NCBI RefSeq assembly: GCF_004340945.1
Contig: NZ_SLYD01000004.1
Coordinates: forward strand, 434,001 to 498,000
Direction: 5' to 3'
From: Sphingomonas sp. PP-F2F-A104-K0414
GTDB taxonomy: Bacteria > Pseudomonadota > Alphaproteobacteria > Sphingomonadales > Sphingomonadaceae
DNA length: 64,000 nt
Of this stretch, positions 26,533 to 42,239 are shown in pieces. How positions within the stretch are numbered: position 1 is the first letter of the stretch; every line of letters begins with the position of its first letter. The notes beneath the pieces are model-generated. The model worked only from the letters and a program-made list of their open reading frames with translations, searched no databases and was not told where the DNA came from. A program made the position numbers and the translations under genes.

Positions 26533-26548
26533 ATAATATACGATATCC
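26533..26548 (-). promoter_or_regulatory. Candidate shared operator upstream of the glycan TonB receptor
   Basis: On the minus strand this reads GGATATCGTATATTAT, identical over GGATATCGTATA to the site at 15809-15827. It is embedded in an unusually AT-rich stretch (about 26521-26565) that also looks like the promoter core. It probably binds the same regulator as the arabinofuranosidase promoter. Confidence 0.5.
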
Positions 26549-26636
26549 TATATTCATATTGCGTAGATTGGGTGGTGATGGTCTCGGGAGCGCCCGGGCT
26601 CCAACCGGAACCGAGCACGCGACTTGGTGACAGGCC

Positions 26637-26666
26637 AAAAAAAACGCACGCCCCTAAGGACGTGCG
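26637..26666 (-). terminator. Rho-independent terminator of the RcnB/glycine-zipper gene
   Basis: Reading the minus strand, CGCACG and CGTGCG form a 6-bp stem around a 10-base loop (26645-26666), followed by eight T residues (26644 down to 26637). It lies 45 bases after the stop at 26712. Confidence 0.8.
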
Positions 26667-26711
26667 CTGATTTTCCGGCTGATCCGCTGGCTTAGCGGCA
26701 GCAAATCGCGG

Positions 26712-27824
26712 TCAACGGCAGTTGCAGGTCGGACGCGCCCGTACGCGCTTTCGCCACGCCTTTCGCGGCGTGTACGACACCGTGTCGTAATATTCGGTCG
26801 TGGTCGTCGTCACCATCGGGGCGGACTGGACCACGACCGTAGTTCCGCCGGCGGGATAGACGCTGCCGCTGGTCGTCGTCACCGTCGTCAGGCCGTCGGG
26901 CGAAACCCAGCTTCCACCGGGCGCCGAGGGGTAGCCACGCGGTTGCGCATAGCCAGCGCCATAGGAGACGGGGGGTGCGTAGACGGGCGCGTAAGTAGCC
27001 GGTGGCGGCGCATAGCCCGCACCGTAATCGGCCCGTGGCCGCGGTGCGCGCCGGCCGCGATCTTCGCCCTTGTCGATCGCGTAGCCCGCCGCTGCCCCGA
27101 CGCCGGCACCGATCAGCGTGCCGCCAAGACGGTTGCCACGTCCTGCGATCACATTGCCTGCAACGCCGCCCGCGACCGCACCGATCGCCGCGCCGCCGAG
27201 ACCCGTGTCGCGCCGCGGTGCGCGGTCGTCATAGGGTGCGGGATAACCGCGGTCTGCTGGGCCTGCATAGACCGAGTCGTTCTGCGCATAATCCCGTGGC
27301 GCGACCGCGGTGTAACCACCGGAATCATAGCGGTCCCAGTCGGTGTCGCTGACCGTATCGTACACCGAACCGCGCTGATCGATCAGGACGGCATCATCGT
27401 AATAGCGCGCCCAGTTATACCCCTGTGGCGGCTGCGGCAGGCCATAGCGCGACCAGTCGTTGACGTAGAAGCGCGGTGCGTTCCAATAGCCCGGCACCGC
27501 CCAGCCTCGATGCGGACGGCGGTACGCGGCCCAGCCGCCTGGCGCGTTCGCCCCGCCCCACCAGCGCCCGCCGATCTTGCTACCCCAGCGCGGCGCGCGG
27601 TGACCGGCAGGCTGTGGACCGACAGCCTGCGGGCCGCCGACCTGTGACGACGTGTGGACGACGGGCGGGCGGGCGGCGATCGGTCCTGGCCGGTGCGGCG
27701 TCTGCATCGGCGCCTGCATCGCCGTGCCGGGGACGTCGTAGTCGGCGCCGGGGCGGTGCTGCGCGTCCGCTGCGCCGCCACTCGCCAGTGCCATCCCCGC
27801 GCTTGCGATCAAAAGCCTCCGCAT
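26712..27824 (-). CDS. Exported RcnB-like protein with glycine-zipper segment
   Basis: A 370-residue protein with a signal peptide (LLIASAGMALASGGAADAQ). An RcnB-type motif is present at about residues 115-150 (WSRYGLPQPPQGYNWARYYDDAVLID). A glycine-zipper 2TM stretch follows at about 215-255 (GGAAIGAVAGGVAGNVIAG and GGTLIGAGVGAAAGYAIDKG), as in Rickettsia 17-kDa-type lipoproteins. The tail is Tyr/Pro/Ala-rich and ends in TCNCR. RcnB-like domains occur in periplasmic proteins linked to metal efflux in E. coli, but most alphaproteobacterial members are uncharacterised. GGGAG lies six bases before ATG 27824. The gene stands alone with its own terminator. It is probably an envelope-associated structural or stress protein. 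Confidence 0.8.
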   Translation of the reverse strand: MRRLLIASAGMALASGGAADAQHRPGADYDVPGTAMQAPMQTPHRPGPIAARPPVVHTSSQVGGPQAVGPQPAGHRAPRWGSKIGGRWWGGANAPGGWAAYRRPHRGWAVPGYWNAPRFYVNDWSRYGLPQPPQGYNWARYYDDAVLIDQRGSVYDTVSDTDWDRYDSGGYTAVAPRDYAQNDSVYAGPADRGYPAPYDDRAPRRDTGLGGAAIGAVAGGVAGNVIAGRGNRLGGTLIGAGVGAAAGYAIDKGEDRGRRAPRPRADYGAGYAPPPATYAPVYAPPVSYGAGYAQPRGYPSAPGGSWVSPDGLTTVTTTSGSVYPAGGTTVVVQSAPMVTTTTTEYYDTVSYTPRKAWRKRVRARPTCNCR

Positions 27825-27935
27825 GTCCGTCTCCCTGGTTTCGCCACCCTATCCCGCGCAAACGCCGAATATCTTAACGCGTTGCTTACCAAAGCCGGGA
27901 GGGACTCACCAGCGAGCGTGCCGTCCCGAAACGGA

Positions 27936-28421
27936 TCAGATCGCGAGACGTTCGGCGAGCAATGCCGCCAGCGCTTCGCACCCTGCCGCGTCGTCGGCGT
28001 CGAACCGCGCAGGTTCCGGGCTATCGAGGTCGAGCACCGCGATCAGCGTGCCGTCCTTGGTCACCGGCACGACCAGTTCTGAACGGCTTGCCGCATCGCA
28101 GGCGATATGGCCTGGGAAGGCGTGGACGTCCTCGACCAATTGCGTGGTCAGCGTCGCGGCGGCGGCCCCGCAGACGCCCTTGCCGACCGGGATGCGGATG
28201 CAGGCGACCTTGCCCTGGAACGGGCCGAGAACGAGCTCGCCTTCCACCAGCCGGTAGAAGCCTGCCCAGTTCAGGTCGGGGAGGTATTCCCACACGAGGG
28301 CGGCGGCGTTGGCCATGTTGGCGATCGGATCGGTCTCGTCTGCGGTCAGCGCGCCGAGCGCGGCGAGAAGGTCGCGGTAGAGATCGGCCTTGGTGCCGGC
28401 GGCGATATCGAACTGGTACAT
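27936..28421 (-). CDS. GAF-domain free methionine-(R)-sulfoxide reductase
   Basis: A 161-residue single GAF-domain protein of the fRMsr (YebR-like) family, which reduces free methionine-R-sulfoxide with thioredoxin-type recycling. The three conserved cysteines are present: C74 and C84 (ACIRIPVGKGVCG) and C108 (HIACDAAS). NWAGFYR and SELVVPV are also characteristic. I set the start at ATG 28421 with AAGGAAG upstream; a longer open frame upstream runs through a repeat element and is not coding. It sits upstream of nothing obviously related and is separated from arfB by a family-B repeat. Confidence 0.93.
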   Translation of the reverse strand: MYQFDIAAGTKADLYRDLLAALGALTADETDPIANMANAAALVWEYLPDLNWAGFYRLVEGELVLGPFQGKVACIRIPVGKGVCGAAAATLTTQLVEDVHAFPGHIACDAASRSELVVPVTKDGTLIAVLDLDSPEPARFDADDAAGCEALAALLAERLAI

Positions 28422-28470
28422 CTGTCTTCCTTGGTCGGCGACTTGACGGAACTGGCACGCTCCAAAATTC

Positions 28471-28552
28471 GTCATCCCAGCGAAAGCTGGGATCTCCATG
28501 TTGGCGCCGGCGGTCCGTTCCTCAAGGATACCCCAGCTTTCGCTGGGGTGAC
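28471..28552. repeat. Palindromic intergenic repeat, family B, copy 2
   Basis: GTCATCCCAGCGAAAGCTGG at the left pairs with CCCAGCTTTCGCTGGGGTGAC at the right across about 40 bases. Each arm forms its own hairpin. It has the same total length as the copy at 10521-10602. It lies between arfB and the methionine sulfoxide reductase gene, both on the minus strand. Confidence 0.75.
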
Positions 28553-28617
28553 GGGCTTTGAGGGGCGGGTGAGCGGCAACGGGCTGTGAGGGGCGGGGGA
28601 GCGGCAAAGAGTGTCGC

Positions 28618-29043
28618 TCAATCGTCGCGGACCTTGCCGCGGCCCGCCTTGACCCCGCTTCGTACTTTCTTCGTATCGACCCGCCGCGCCTTTGCCGCCT
28701 TGGACGGCTTGGTCGCGCGGCGGGCTTTTGGAACGATCGTCGCTTCCTTGATCAGCGCCACCAGCCGCTCGCGAACCTCCTGGCGGTTGAGCAGTTGCGA
28801 CCGCGAGCCTTCGCTGCGCAGCACCAGCACGCCGTCGCGCGTGAGGCGCGATCCGGCCAGCACCGCGATGCGGTTCTTCACCGCCAGCGGCAGGCCGGGC
28901 GAGAGGCCGACATCGAAGCGCAGGATCACCGCGCTGTCGGTGGTGTTGACGTGCTGACCGCCGGGGCCGCCCGAGCGCGTGGTGCTTTCGATCAGCTCGC
29001 TGTCGTCGATCGAGATCGATCGGGTGATCGGGATCGCGACCAT
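28618..29043 (-). CDS. arfB: Alternative ribosome-rescue peptidyl-tRNA hydrolase ArfB
   Basis: A 141-residue protein homologous to the catalytic domain of class I release factors. The GGQ motif is at residues 28-30 (RSGGPGGQHVN). A lysine/arginine-rich tail from about residue 105 (KARRATKPSKAAKARR and onward) enters the empty mRNA channel in known ArfB. It hydrolyses peptidyl-tRNA on stalled non-stop ribosomes. Length and tail match ArfB/YaeJ rather than full RF1/RF2. It follows the RluA-type gene by 15 bases on the same strand and is probably co-transcribed. Confidence 0.94.
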   Translation of the reverse strand: MVAIPITRSISIDDSELIESTTRSGGPGGQHVNTTDSAVILRFDVGLSPGLPLAVKNRIAVLAGSRLTRDGVLVLRSEGSRSQLLNRQEVRERLVALIKEATIVPKARRATKPSKAAKARRVDTKKVRSGVKAGRGKVRDD

Positions 29044-29058
29044 CAGCCCCTCGCCCGC

Positions 29059-29778
29059 TCAGTCGTCGGCGGAGTCGGGCGCCGTTATCGCATCGGCAGC
29101 CGGAGCGACGTCGGCGACCGGAGCCGCCTCGTCGGCGAACCCGGCTTTCGCGAACCGCTCTGGGAGCGGCGCTTCGGCGAGCACATCGGGCTTGCCCGGA
29201 CGCGGCACGATCAGGCGCTGCGCGTGGAGCATCATGCCGAGGCCGTCCGCCTTGCCGTACACGCCGTCGCCGACCACCGGCGCGCCGAGGCCGCTCGCCG
29301 CGTGGACGCGGATCTGGTGCGTACGGCCGGTCTCGGGCAGGAACTCGACCAGCGAACGCCCGTCCCTGATCTCGAGCACGCGCCACTTGGTGCGCGACTT
29401 CTTGCCGTCAGGGTCCTCGACCATCCGCCAGCCGGTCTCGGCGGTGCTGACCTTGCCCAGCGCCATCTCGATCAGGCCGGACGTGCCCTCGATGACGCCG
29501 TCGAGCAGCGCGACGTAGCGCTTCGAGACGAGGCCCTGCTCGAACGCCTGCTGCAACCGGGCATGCGCCTTGGGGTTGCGCGACAAGAGCAGGCAGCCGC
29601 TCGTGTCGCGGTCGAGCCGGTGGACCGCCTTCGGCCAGCGCTGGAAGCCGAACTTCAGGCTTTCGAGATGATTTTCGAGGCTCAGCGAGCCATCGCGGGG
29701 CGGATCGACCGGCAGCCCTGCGGGCTTGTCGATCACCAGGGCCTCGCCGTCGAGGAAGAGTACGCGTTCACCATGCAT
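29059..29778 (-). CDS. RluA-family RNA pseudouridine synthase
   Basis: A 239-residue enzyme that isomerises uridine in rRNA or tRNA. The catalytic Asp is D56 in HRLDRDTSG; FLPETGRTHQIRVH and GDGVYG are the other RluA signatures. No S4 domain precedes the catalytic domain, so it is nearer the RluA/TruC/YqcB group. An Ala/Pro/Asp-rich tail of about 30 residues is added at the C-terminus. The start is ATG 29778 with AAGG upstream. The open frame extends further, but that part is the antisense of the M15 peptidase gene. Target uridine not predictable. It is followed by arfB, making a small translation-related unit. Confidence 0.92.
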   Translation of the reverse strand: MHGERVLFLDGEALVIDKPAGLPVDPPRDGSLSLENHLESLKFGFQRWPKAVHRLDRDTSGCLLLSRNPKAHARLQQAFEQGLVSKRYVALLDGVIEGTSGLIEMALGKVSTAETGWRMVEDPDGKKSRTKWRVLEIRDGRSLVEFLPETGRTHQIRVHAASGLGAPVVGDGVYGKADGLGMMLHAQRLIVPRPGKPDVLAEAPLPERFAKAGFADEAAPVADVAPAADAITAPDSADD

Positions 29779-29826
29779 GGCGCCGCCCTTGCCATCATTA
29801 GCGCCTGCGTGCCAGAGCCCGCGTCG

Positions 29827-30573
29827 ATGTTGCACCGCACGCTGGCCCTCGCGCTCCTGTTCGCCCCGACCGTGGCGGAGGCCCAATTGTGCGAAGGGCA
29901 GAGCGCGGCAATCGCCCCCGACGGTCGCGCGTTCGGGCATCTGCCGTACGGCGACGCGCCCGAAACCGAGCTGGTCACGCTGCCGTCCGAATATTCCGTG
30001 GGCAATCCGTGCGTGGTGCGTGCCGACATCCTTCCCGACCTGTTGCGACTGTTCGCGGCGGCGCAGGGCGATCCTTCGGTGATGGGTCAGCTCCGCGCGC
30101 TGTCGTGCCAGCGGTCGATCGCCCGCCAGCGCAGCGTCTTCTGTCGCGGCGAGACCAGCAGTCCGGCCGACCGCGCGATCTCGGTCGCACCGCCGGGGTA
30201 TAGCGAGCATTCGACCGGCTATGCGCTCGATTTCGCGGTGCGTCCGGCGAACGGGTGTCCCGATGCGGAGGCGTGCATGGCCGCGACGCCCGCCGCGCGC
30301 TGGCTGCGGGCGAACGCGCCGCGGTTCGGGTTCGAGCAGAGCTTTCCCGGTGGCAACAAGCAGCATGTGAAGTGGGAGCCGTGGCATTGGCGCTGGGTCG
30401 GGGCCACCGAGGCCGCCCCGGGCGCGGCGAAGGCGCGGTTCGTGTTCGCGCGGGCGCGGCGGTTGTATCCGGCCGATCCCGGGGTGTTGCCGCTGGTGGT
30501 GAAGGTTACGGTGCAACCGCCGGTGCCGGTGGCGCCTGTGGCTGTTGTGCCGTCGAAGAAGAAGCGGCGGTAG
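29827..30573 (+). CDS. M15-family D-alanyl-D-alanine carboxypeptidase (VanY-like), exported
   Basis: A 248-residue protein with a signal peptide (LALALLFAPTVAEAQ) and an M15B zinc peptidase domain: H128 and D135 in EHSTGYALDF, E184 and H187 in EPWHW. It is expected to trim D-Ala from peptidoglycan stem peptides in the periplasm. ATG 29827 gives the signal peptide at the N-terminus; an in-frame ATG at 29773 would prepend 18 residues and overlap the divergent pseudouridine synthase start. A Pro/Val-rich, basic tail (PSKKKRR) ends the protein. No clear Shine-Dalgarno is seen, so start certainty is moderate. Confidence 0.88.
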   Translation: MLHRTLALALLFAPTVAEAQLCEGQSAAIAPDGRAFGHLPYGDAPETELVTLPSEYSVGNPCVVRADILPDLLRLFAAAQGDPSVMGQLRALSCQRSIARQRSVFCRGETSSPADRAISVAPPGYSEHSTGYALDFAVRPANGCPDAEACMAATPAARWLRANAPRFGFEQSFPGGNKQHVKWEPWHWRWVGATEAAPGAAKARFVFARARRLYPADPGVLPLVVKVTVQPPVPVAPVAVVPSKKKRR

Positions 30574-30619
30574 ACGAACGGCTGGTTTGATCCGGGATAC
30601 GGATCCCCAAGAATCATGC

Positions 30620-30721
30620 CACCCCGGCGGAGGCCGGGGCCCAGTTGGGGAACGTCGCCAACGACGAGCAGCGCTTCGTTACTGCTACCTTTCCAACTGG
30701 GCCCCGGCCTCCGCCGGGGTG
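30620..30721. repeat. 102-bp palindromic repeat, family A, copy 2
   Basis: The outer arms CACCCCGGCGGAGGCCGGGG and its reverse complement are identical to those at 18626-18727; the core differs. It lies between the convergent M15 peptidase and hemerythrin-like genes. Confidence 0.9.
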
Positions 30722-30791
30722 GTGCAGTTGGATAGTGTATCTATCTAAATGCTTCATGCGTCCCGATCGGGTGACCTGGACTCGCCGTCCC

Positions 30792-31289
30792 TCAGTGCAG
30801 CACCAGCCCACCCGGACGCACGACACCGTCGCGCAGCGCGTGATCGTACAGAATCTCGGTCTCGAGCATCACCTGGCTCGACAGCCGATCGAGCATCGAC
30901 TCCGCCTGGACGCCGAACTTTTCCCATTCGCCGGGCGCGATGACCGGCAGCCAGCGACCGATGAACGCCTTCCAGTCGGACCGCAGGATGTCGAGATTCT
31001 CCTCCATCGTCGCGATCGTGTCGGGCGAATACTTCGCCTCCATCGCCACGACCGTGCGATCGATCACTTCGTCCTCGAGGTCGAGATGCTTGGCGACGGT
31101 GATCGCGAGTTCGATCAGCTTGCGCGACGCGATGCCGCTCTGCTCGCGCGACCCTTGCGCCAGATCGGCGAGTACGACGCACTGCTCGGCGATCCGCTTG
31201 TGATCATCGAGTAGTTGCGCCCAGTTCGCGCGATCCTCGTCGGAGGCCGCGTGGACCATCACCCTGTCGGTTGTCACCTTGTCGTTCAT
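30792..31289 (-). CDS. Hemerythrin-like (HHE) domain protein
   Basis: A 165-residue, all-helical cytoplasmic protein with hemerythrin-type spacing of some ligands: H30 (LDDHKRIAEQ), H68 and E72 (KHLDLEDE), and H150 (LYDHAL). The HxxxH pair normally in the third helix is not seen, so a complete diiron site is doubtful and the function may have changed. ATG 31289 lies directly after GGCAGG, an unfavourable spacing; an ATG at 31259 is an alternative. It stands alone, divergent from rpoB. A CGTATACG palindrome lies at 31308-31315 just upstream. Role unknown; hemerythrin-like proteins usually sense or carry O2, NO or iron. Confidence 0.68.
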   Translation of the reverse strand: MNDKVTTDRVMVHAASDEDRANWAQLLDDHKRIAEQCVVLADLAQGSREQSGIASRKLIELAITVAKHLDLEDEVIDRTVVAMEAKYSPDTIATMEENLDILRSDWKAFIGRWLPVIAPGEWEKFGVQAESMLDRLSSQVMLETEILYDHALRDGVVRPGGLVLH

Positions 31290-31467
31290 CCTGCCGTATC
31301 CCCCATACGTATACGATCGACGCCCTACTGCGGATGCGCCTAGCGTTGCAGGCGATCCACAATCTATAGTATTTTCGACACTCTCGGCGTTTCAAAACGA
31401 CCCGCCCTCAATCTCGGCCCTCAATCTCGATAGCTAGAGCATTGCGTCACACATCGACATCCGCCCT

Positions 31468-31496
31468 TTGACATGACGCCGTGCTACGCCTATATC
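31468..31496 (+). promoter_or_regulatory. Strong sigma70 promoter of rpoB-rpoC
   Basis: TTGACA (31468-31473) and TATATC (31491-31496) are separated by exactly 17 bases. It is the best housekeeping promoter match seen in the window. The predicted start near 31503 leaves a leader of about 190 bases before rpoB. Confidence 0.75.
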
Positions 31497-31581
31497 CGCA
31501 TCTCACCACAGCATCCGGGAAATGACATGCCGTCGCGCAGCGTGTCGATCGTATTGGATACCGAGGTTTCATACGCTGAGA

Positions 31582-31611
31582 GCCGCCGCACCTGATGCGC
31601 GCGGCCTTTTT
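31582..31611 (+). promoter_or_regulatory. Leader hairpin plus T-run before rpoB (possible attenuator)
   Basis: An imperfect GC-rich hairpin (GCCGCCGCACC with TGCGCGCGGCC) is followed by TTTTT at 31607-31611, 83 bases before the rpoB ATG. A second small hairpin, CTTGGGGGTTCCCAAG, follows at about 31630-31645. The gene goes on being transcribed into rpoB, so partial termination (attenuation) is the likely meaning. This is inference. Confidence 0.5.
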
Positions 31612-31694
31612 GCGTGAACGTGCGTCCCGCTTGGGGGTTCCCAAGCACGAAATTACGACTGATCCGTCAGTTTTTATAGGGCGAAACAAAACCT

Positions 31695-35849
<4,155 letters not shown>

Positions 35850-35857
35850 TTCCTTTG

Positions 35858-35998
35858 CCCTCCCCTCCCGCTCGCGGGAGGGGACCGAGGGGTGGGCTCC
35901 CGGCCGGCAGCGAAGCGCGACGTCGATGCCGGGCGCCCACCCCCTCCCAGCCTGAAGAGGCTGGGCCCCTCCCCCTCCCGCAAGCGGTAGGGGGGAAG
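35858..35998. repeat. Palindromic repeat, family C, inside the rpoB-rpoC gap
   Basis: CCCTCCCCTCCCGCTCGCGG opens the element and the closing arm is CCCCTCCCGCAAGCGG followed by TAGGGGGGAAG, with inner inverted pieces such as CCCAGCCTGAAGAGGCTGGG. It fills nearly the whole 169-base gap between rpoB and rpoC. It belongs to the same style of element as 48395-48520 and 62798-62919. Confidence 0.75.
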
Positions 35999-36018
35999 AT
36001 TTTTCCTAAGGACAGCTC

Positions 36019-40305
<4,287 letters not shown>

Positions 40306-40344
40306 TCGGTTTCGTCAGACGCCTTCCGCGCTGACTAAAAGAAA

Positions 40345-40379
40345 GGCCGCCGTCCGGGATACCGGGCGGCGGCCTTTTT
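40345..40379 (+). terminator. Rho-independent terminator of rpoBC
   Basis: GGCCGCCGTCCGG pairs with CCGGGCGGCGGCC (one G-U) around a GATA loop, followed by TTTTT. It lies 40 bases after the rpoC stop. This is the strongest terminator in the window. Confidence 0.93.
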
Positions 40380-40499
40380 CGTTTTGGCGCGCAGATGCAG
40401 AGAAGGACTGATCGACCTTCAGAGCATTGAAAGGGCTTCAGTCCCGAATTTCCCGGTCGGTTTGATGGGTTCGGAGGGTACAGCTGTAAGGTAAGCTGT

Positions 40500-40549
40500 T
40501 TCCCCGCGAAGGCGGGGATCCAGACTGGGCTCCCGCCTTCGCGGGAGAA
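40500..40549. repeat. Short palindromic repeat related to family B
   Basis: CCCCGCGAAGGCGGGGATCC and CTCCCGCCTTCGCGGGAG form two adjacent hairpins that also pair with each other. It resembles a compact version of the family-B elements. It sits between the rpoC terminator and the glycosyltransferase gene. Confidence 0.6.
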
Positions 40550-40863
40550 CAAGAAGGTGCCGCCGTCGAACTGCGGGTCGGCTCTTACTCGAGAGGGATA
40601 CCGACGCGGTCCGGCGTTCCCCGTTCTGCAAGACACGTCTTTCGATTTGCGCGACCGTGAATCCCGGAACTTGTCCGGCATGACGCGGAAAATGCGGATC
40701 TGGCGGTCCGAGCTGACAGTAGATCGGCCCCCTTAGCGCGCGTGGCTTCATGCTGTGCACCACGGCATCGACGATTTCTCCGCAACAAAGGAGTCGCATT
40801 CCCGCTGTACGGCTGCGGCGGGTGCTGTCGAAATTAGCGGCCGGGAAGGACAACACAGAGCCG
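40550..40863. other. Intergenic stretch without a recognisable gene
   Basis: Apart from an AAGGAG at about 40789-40794 that has no usable start codon at the right distance, I see no conserved protein, RNA or clear promoter here. Open frames on both strands have no family resemblance. It probably holds the promoter and leader of the glycosyltransferase gene. Confidence 0.5.
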
Positions 40864-42147
40864 ATGCGAAAGATCGTCCTCGCCACGATCGGCTCGCTCG
40901 GCGACCTGCATCCCTTCATCGCGATCGGCCTTGCGCTGAAGGCCAGAGGGTTCGCGGTCGTGCTGGCGGTACCTGCCGATCACGTCGCCAAGGTCGAAGC
41001 CGCGGGGCTGACCGGCATCGCCATCGTCGGCGGGTTCGACGCGTTGACGGAGACTTTGGGCATGCCGCCCGACCAGGTCGCAAAGCGCATCATGTCGGAT
41101 CAGACCTATCTGATGAACCGAATCCTGATGCCGTGGCTAGCCGACAGCACCACGGCGCTCGACGACGCGATGGAGGGCGCGGTCGTACTGGTCGCCTCGC
41201 TGTTCGTGTTCGCCGCGCCGATAGTCGCGGAGACGCGCAACGTGCCGCTGGTCAACGTTCTGCTCCAGCCAATGGCGACCTTCTCCGCCTATGCGCCACC
41301 CCGCACGCCCGACTTCGCAATGATGGCCCACGCACCGACCGGGCCGATCGGCCGCGCCTGGAACCGGTCGGTGTACCGGGTCATGCGTGGAGTCCTGCGA
41401 CATCGGTATGGACGGCACGTCGATACGGTTCGCAAGACACGCGGCCTGCCGCCGTCACGCCAGGCGTTGCTGCTCGAGACGCCCGTGAGCGCCGACCTGA
41501 CCTTGTGCTGCTATTCGCCGGCCATCGCGCCGCGCCAGCCTGACCTGCCGGACATTGCGCGCGTCACCGGCTTTGCGATTTTCGACAGCGATACCGGGGC
41601 GCCCGAAAGGCGCGATCCCGCGCTCGAGGCGTTCCTCGCCGCCGGTCCACCGCCGCTGGTCTTCACGCTGGGATCCTTTGCGACGTTTGCGCCGGGCGAC
41701 TTCTACACCACCGCAGCGGCGACCGCGCGAGCACTTGGCCGACGCGCGGTACTGCTGACAGGCAGCGACGATCAGGCAACGGCCAGCGAACATATCCATG
41801 TCTGCCGCTATGCGCCGCACTCGCTGCTGTTCCCCCAGGCCAGCGCGATCGTCCACCACGGCGGCGCGGGCTCGACCGGCCAGGCGTTGCGGGCCGGCAA
41901 GCCGCAACTCGTCGTCCCGCACATGGGTGATCAGTACGACAACGCGCACCGCATCCAATCGATCGGCGTCGGCAAGACGCTGTCGTCGAAGCACTTCACG
42001 ATCATGCGCGCCGGCGCTGCCATCACCGCCATCCTGACCGACCGAATGCGCGAGACGGCCGCGCAGGTCGGCGCGCAGGTTGCGCGGGAGAACGGCGCAG
42101 AAGCTGCTGCGGACGCGATCGCCGCGCTCGTCGTTGTGCGCGGCTGA
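40864..42147 (+). CDS. GT1-family (UGT-like) glycosyltransferase
   Basis: A 427-residue GT-B fold protein. The N-terminal MRKIVLATIGSLGDLHPFIA is the acceptor-domain opening of MGT/UGT-type enzymes. The C-terminal HHGGAGSTGQALRAGKPQL with PHMGDQYDNA is the nucleotide-sugar donor motif. It resembles macrolide, sterol and zeaxanthin glucosyltransferases; carotenoid glycosylation is plausible in sphingomonads but unproven. ATG 40864 was chosen because the family opening starts there; an upstream in-frame ATG at 40750 adds residues without similarity. It stands alone, with no biosynthetic neighbours to fix the acceptor. Confidence 0.87.
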   Translation: MRKIVLATIGSLGDLHPFIAIGLALKARGFAVVLAVPADHVAKVEAAGLTGIAIVGGFDALTETLGMPPDQVAKRIMSDQTYLMNRILMPWLADSTTALDDAMEGAVVLVASLFVFAAPIVAETRNVPLVNVLLQPMATFSAYAPPRTPDFAMMAHAPTGPIGRAWNRSVYRVMRGVLRHRYGRHVDTVRKTRGLPPSRQALLLETPVSADLTLCCYSPAIAPRQPDLPDIARVTGFAIFDSDTGAPERRDPALEAFLAAGPPPLVFTLGSFATFAPGDFYTTAAATARALGRRAVLLTGSDDQATASEHIHVCRYAPHSLLFPQASAIVHHGGAGSTGQALRAGKPQLVVPHMGDQYDNAHRIQSIGVGKTLSSKHFTIMRAGAAITAILTDRMRETAAQVGAQVARENGAEAAADAIAALVVVRG

Positions 42148-42239
42148 CTTGGTCGACAGTTTTCAGTGACCATGGTGACAAAAAGATCATCGACGCCAGG
42201 CGTTGCCGTCGCGCCTTGGCGCAGCTAGGCGAACAGCCG

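Noticed and set aside
29773..29826. Longer start for the M15 peptidase
   Set aside because: It would put 18 residues before the signal peptide and overlap the divergent gene; ATG 29827 starts the signal directly.
31308..31315. CGTATACG as a fourth copy of the locus operator
   Set aside because: Only the 8-bp core is shared; flanks differ and the neighbouring hemerythrin-like gene has no pathway link. Kept only as a note.
40419..40919. Minus-strand gene in the gap after rpoC
   Set aside because: The open frame crosses a palindromic repeat and has no recognisable protein family.
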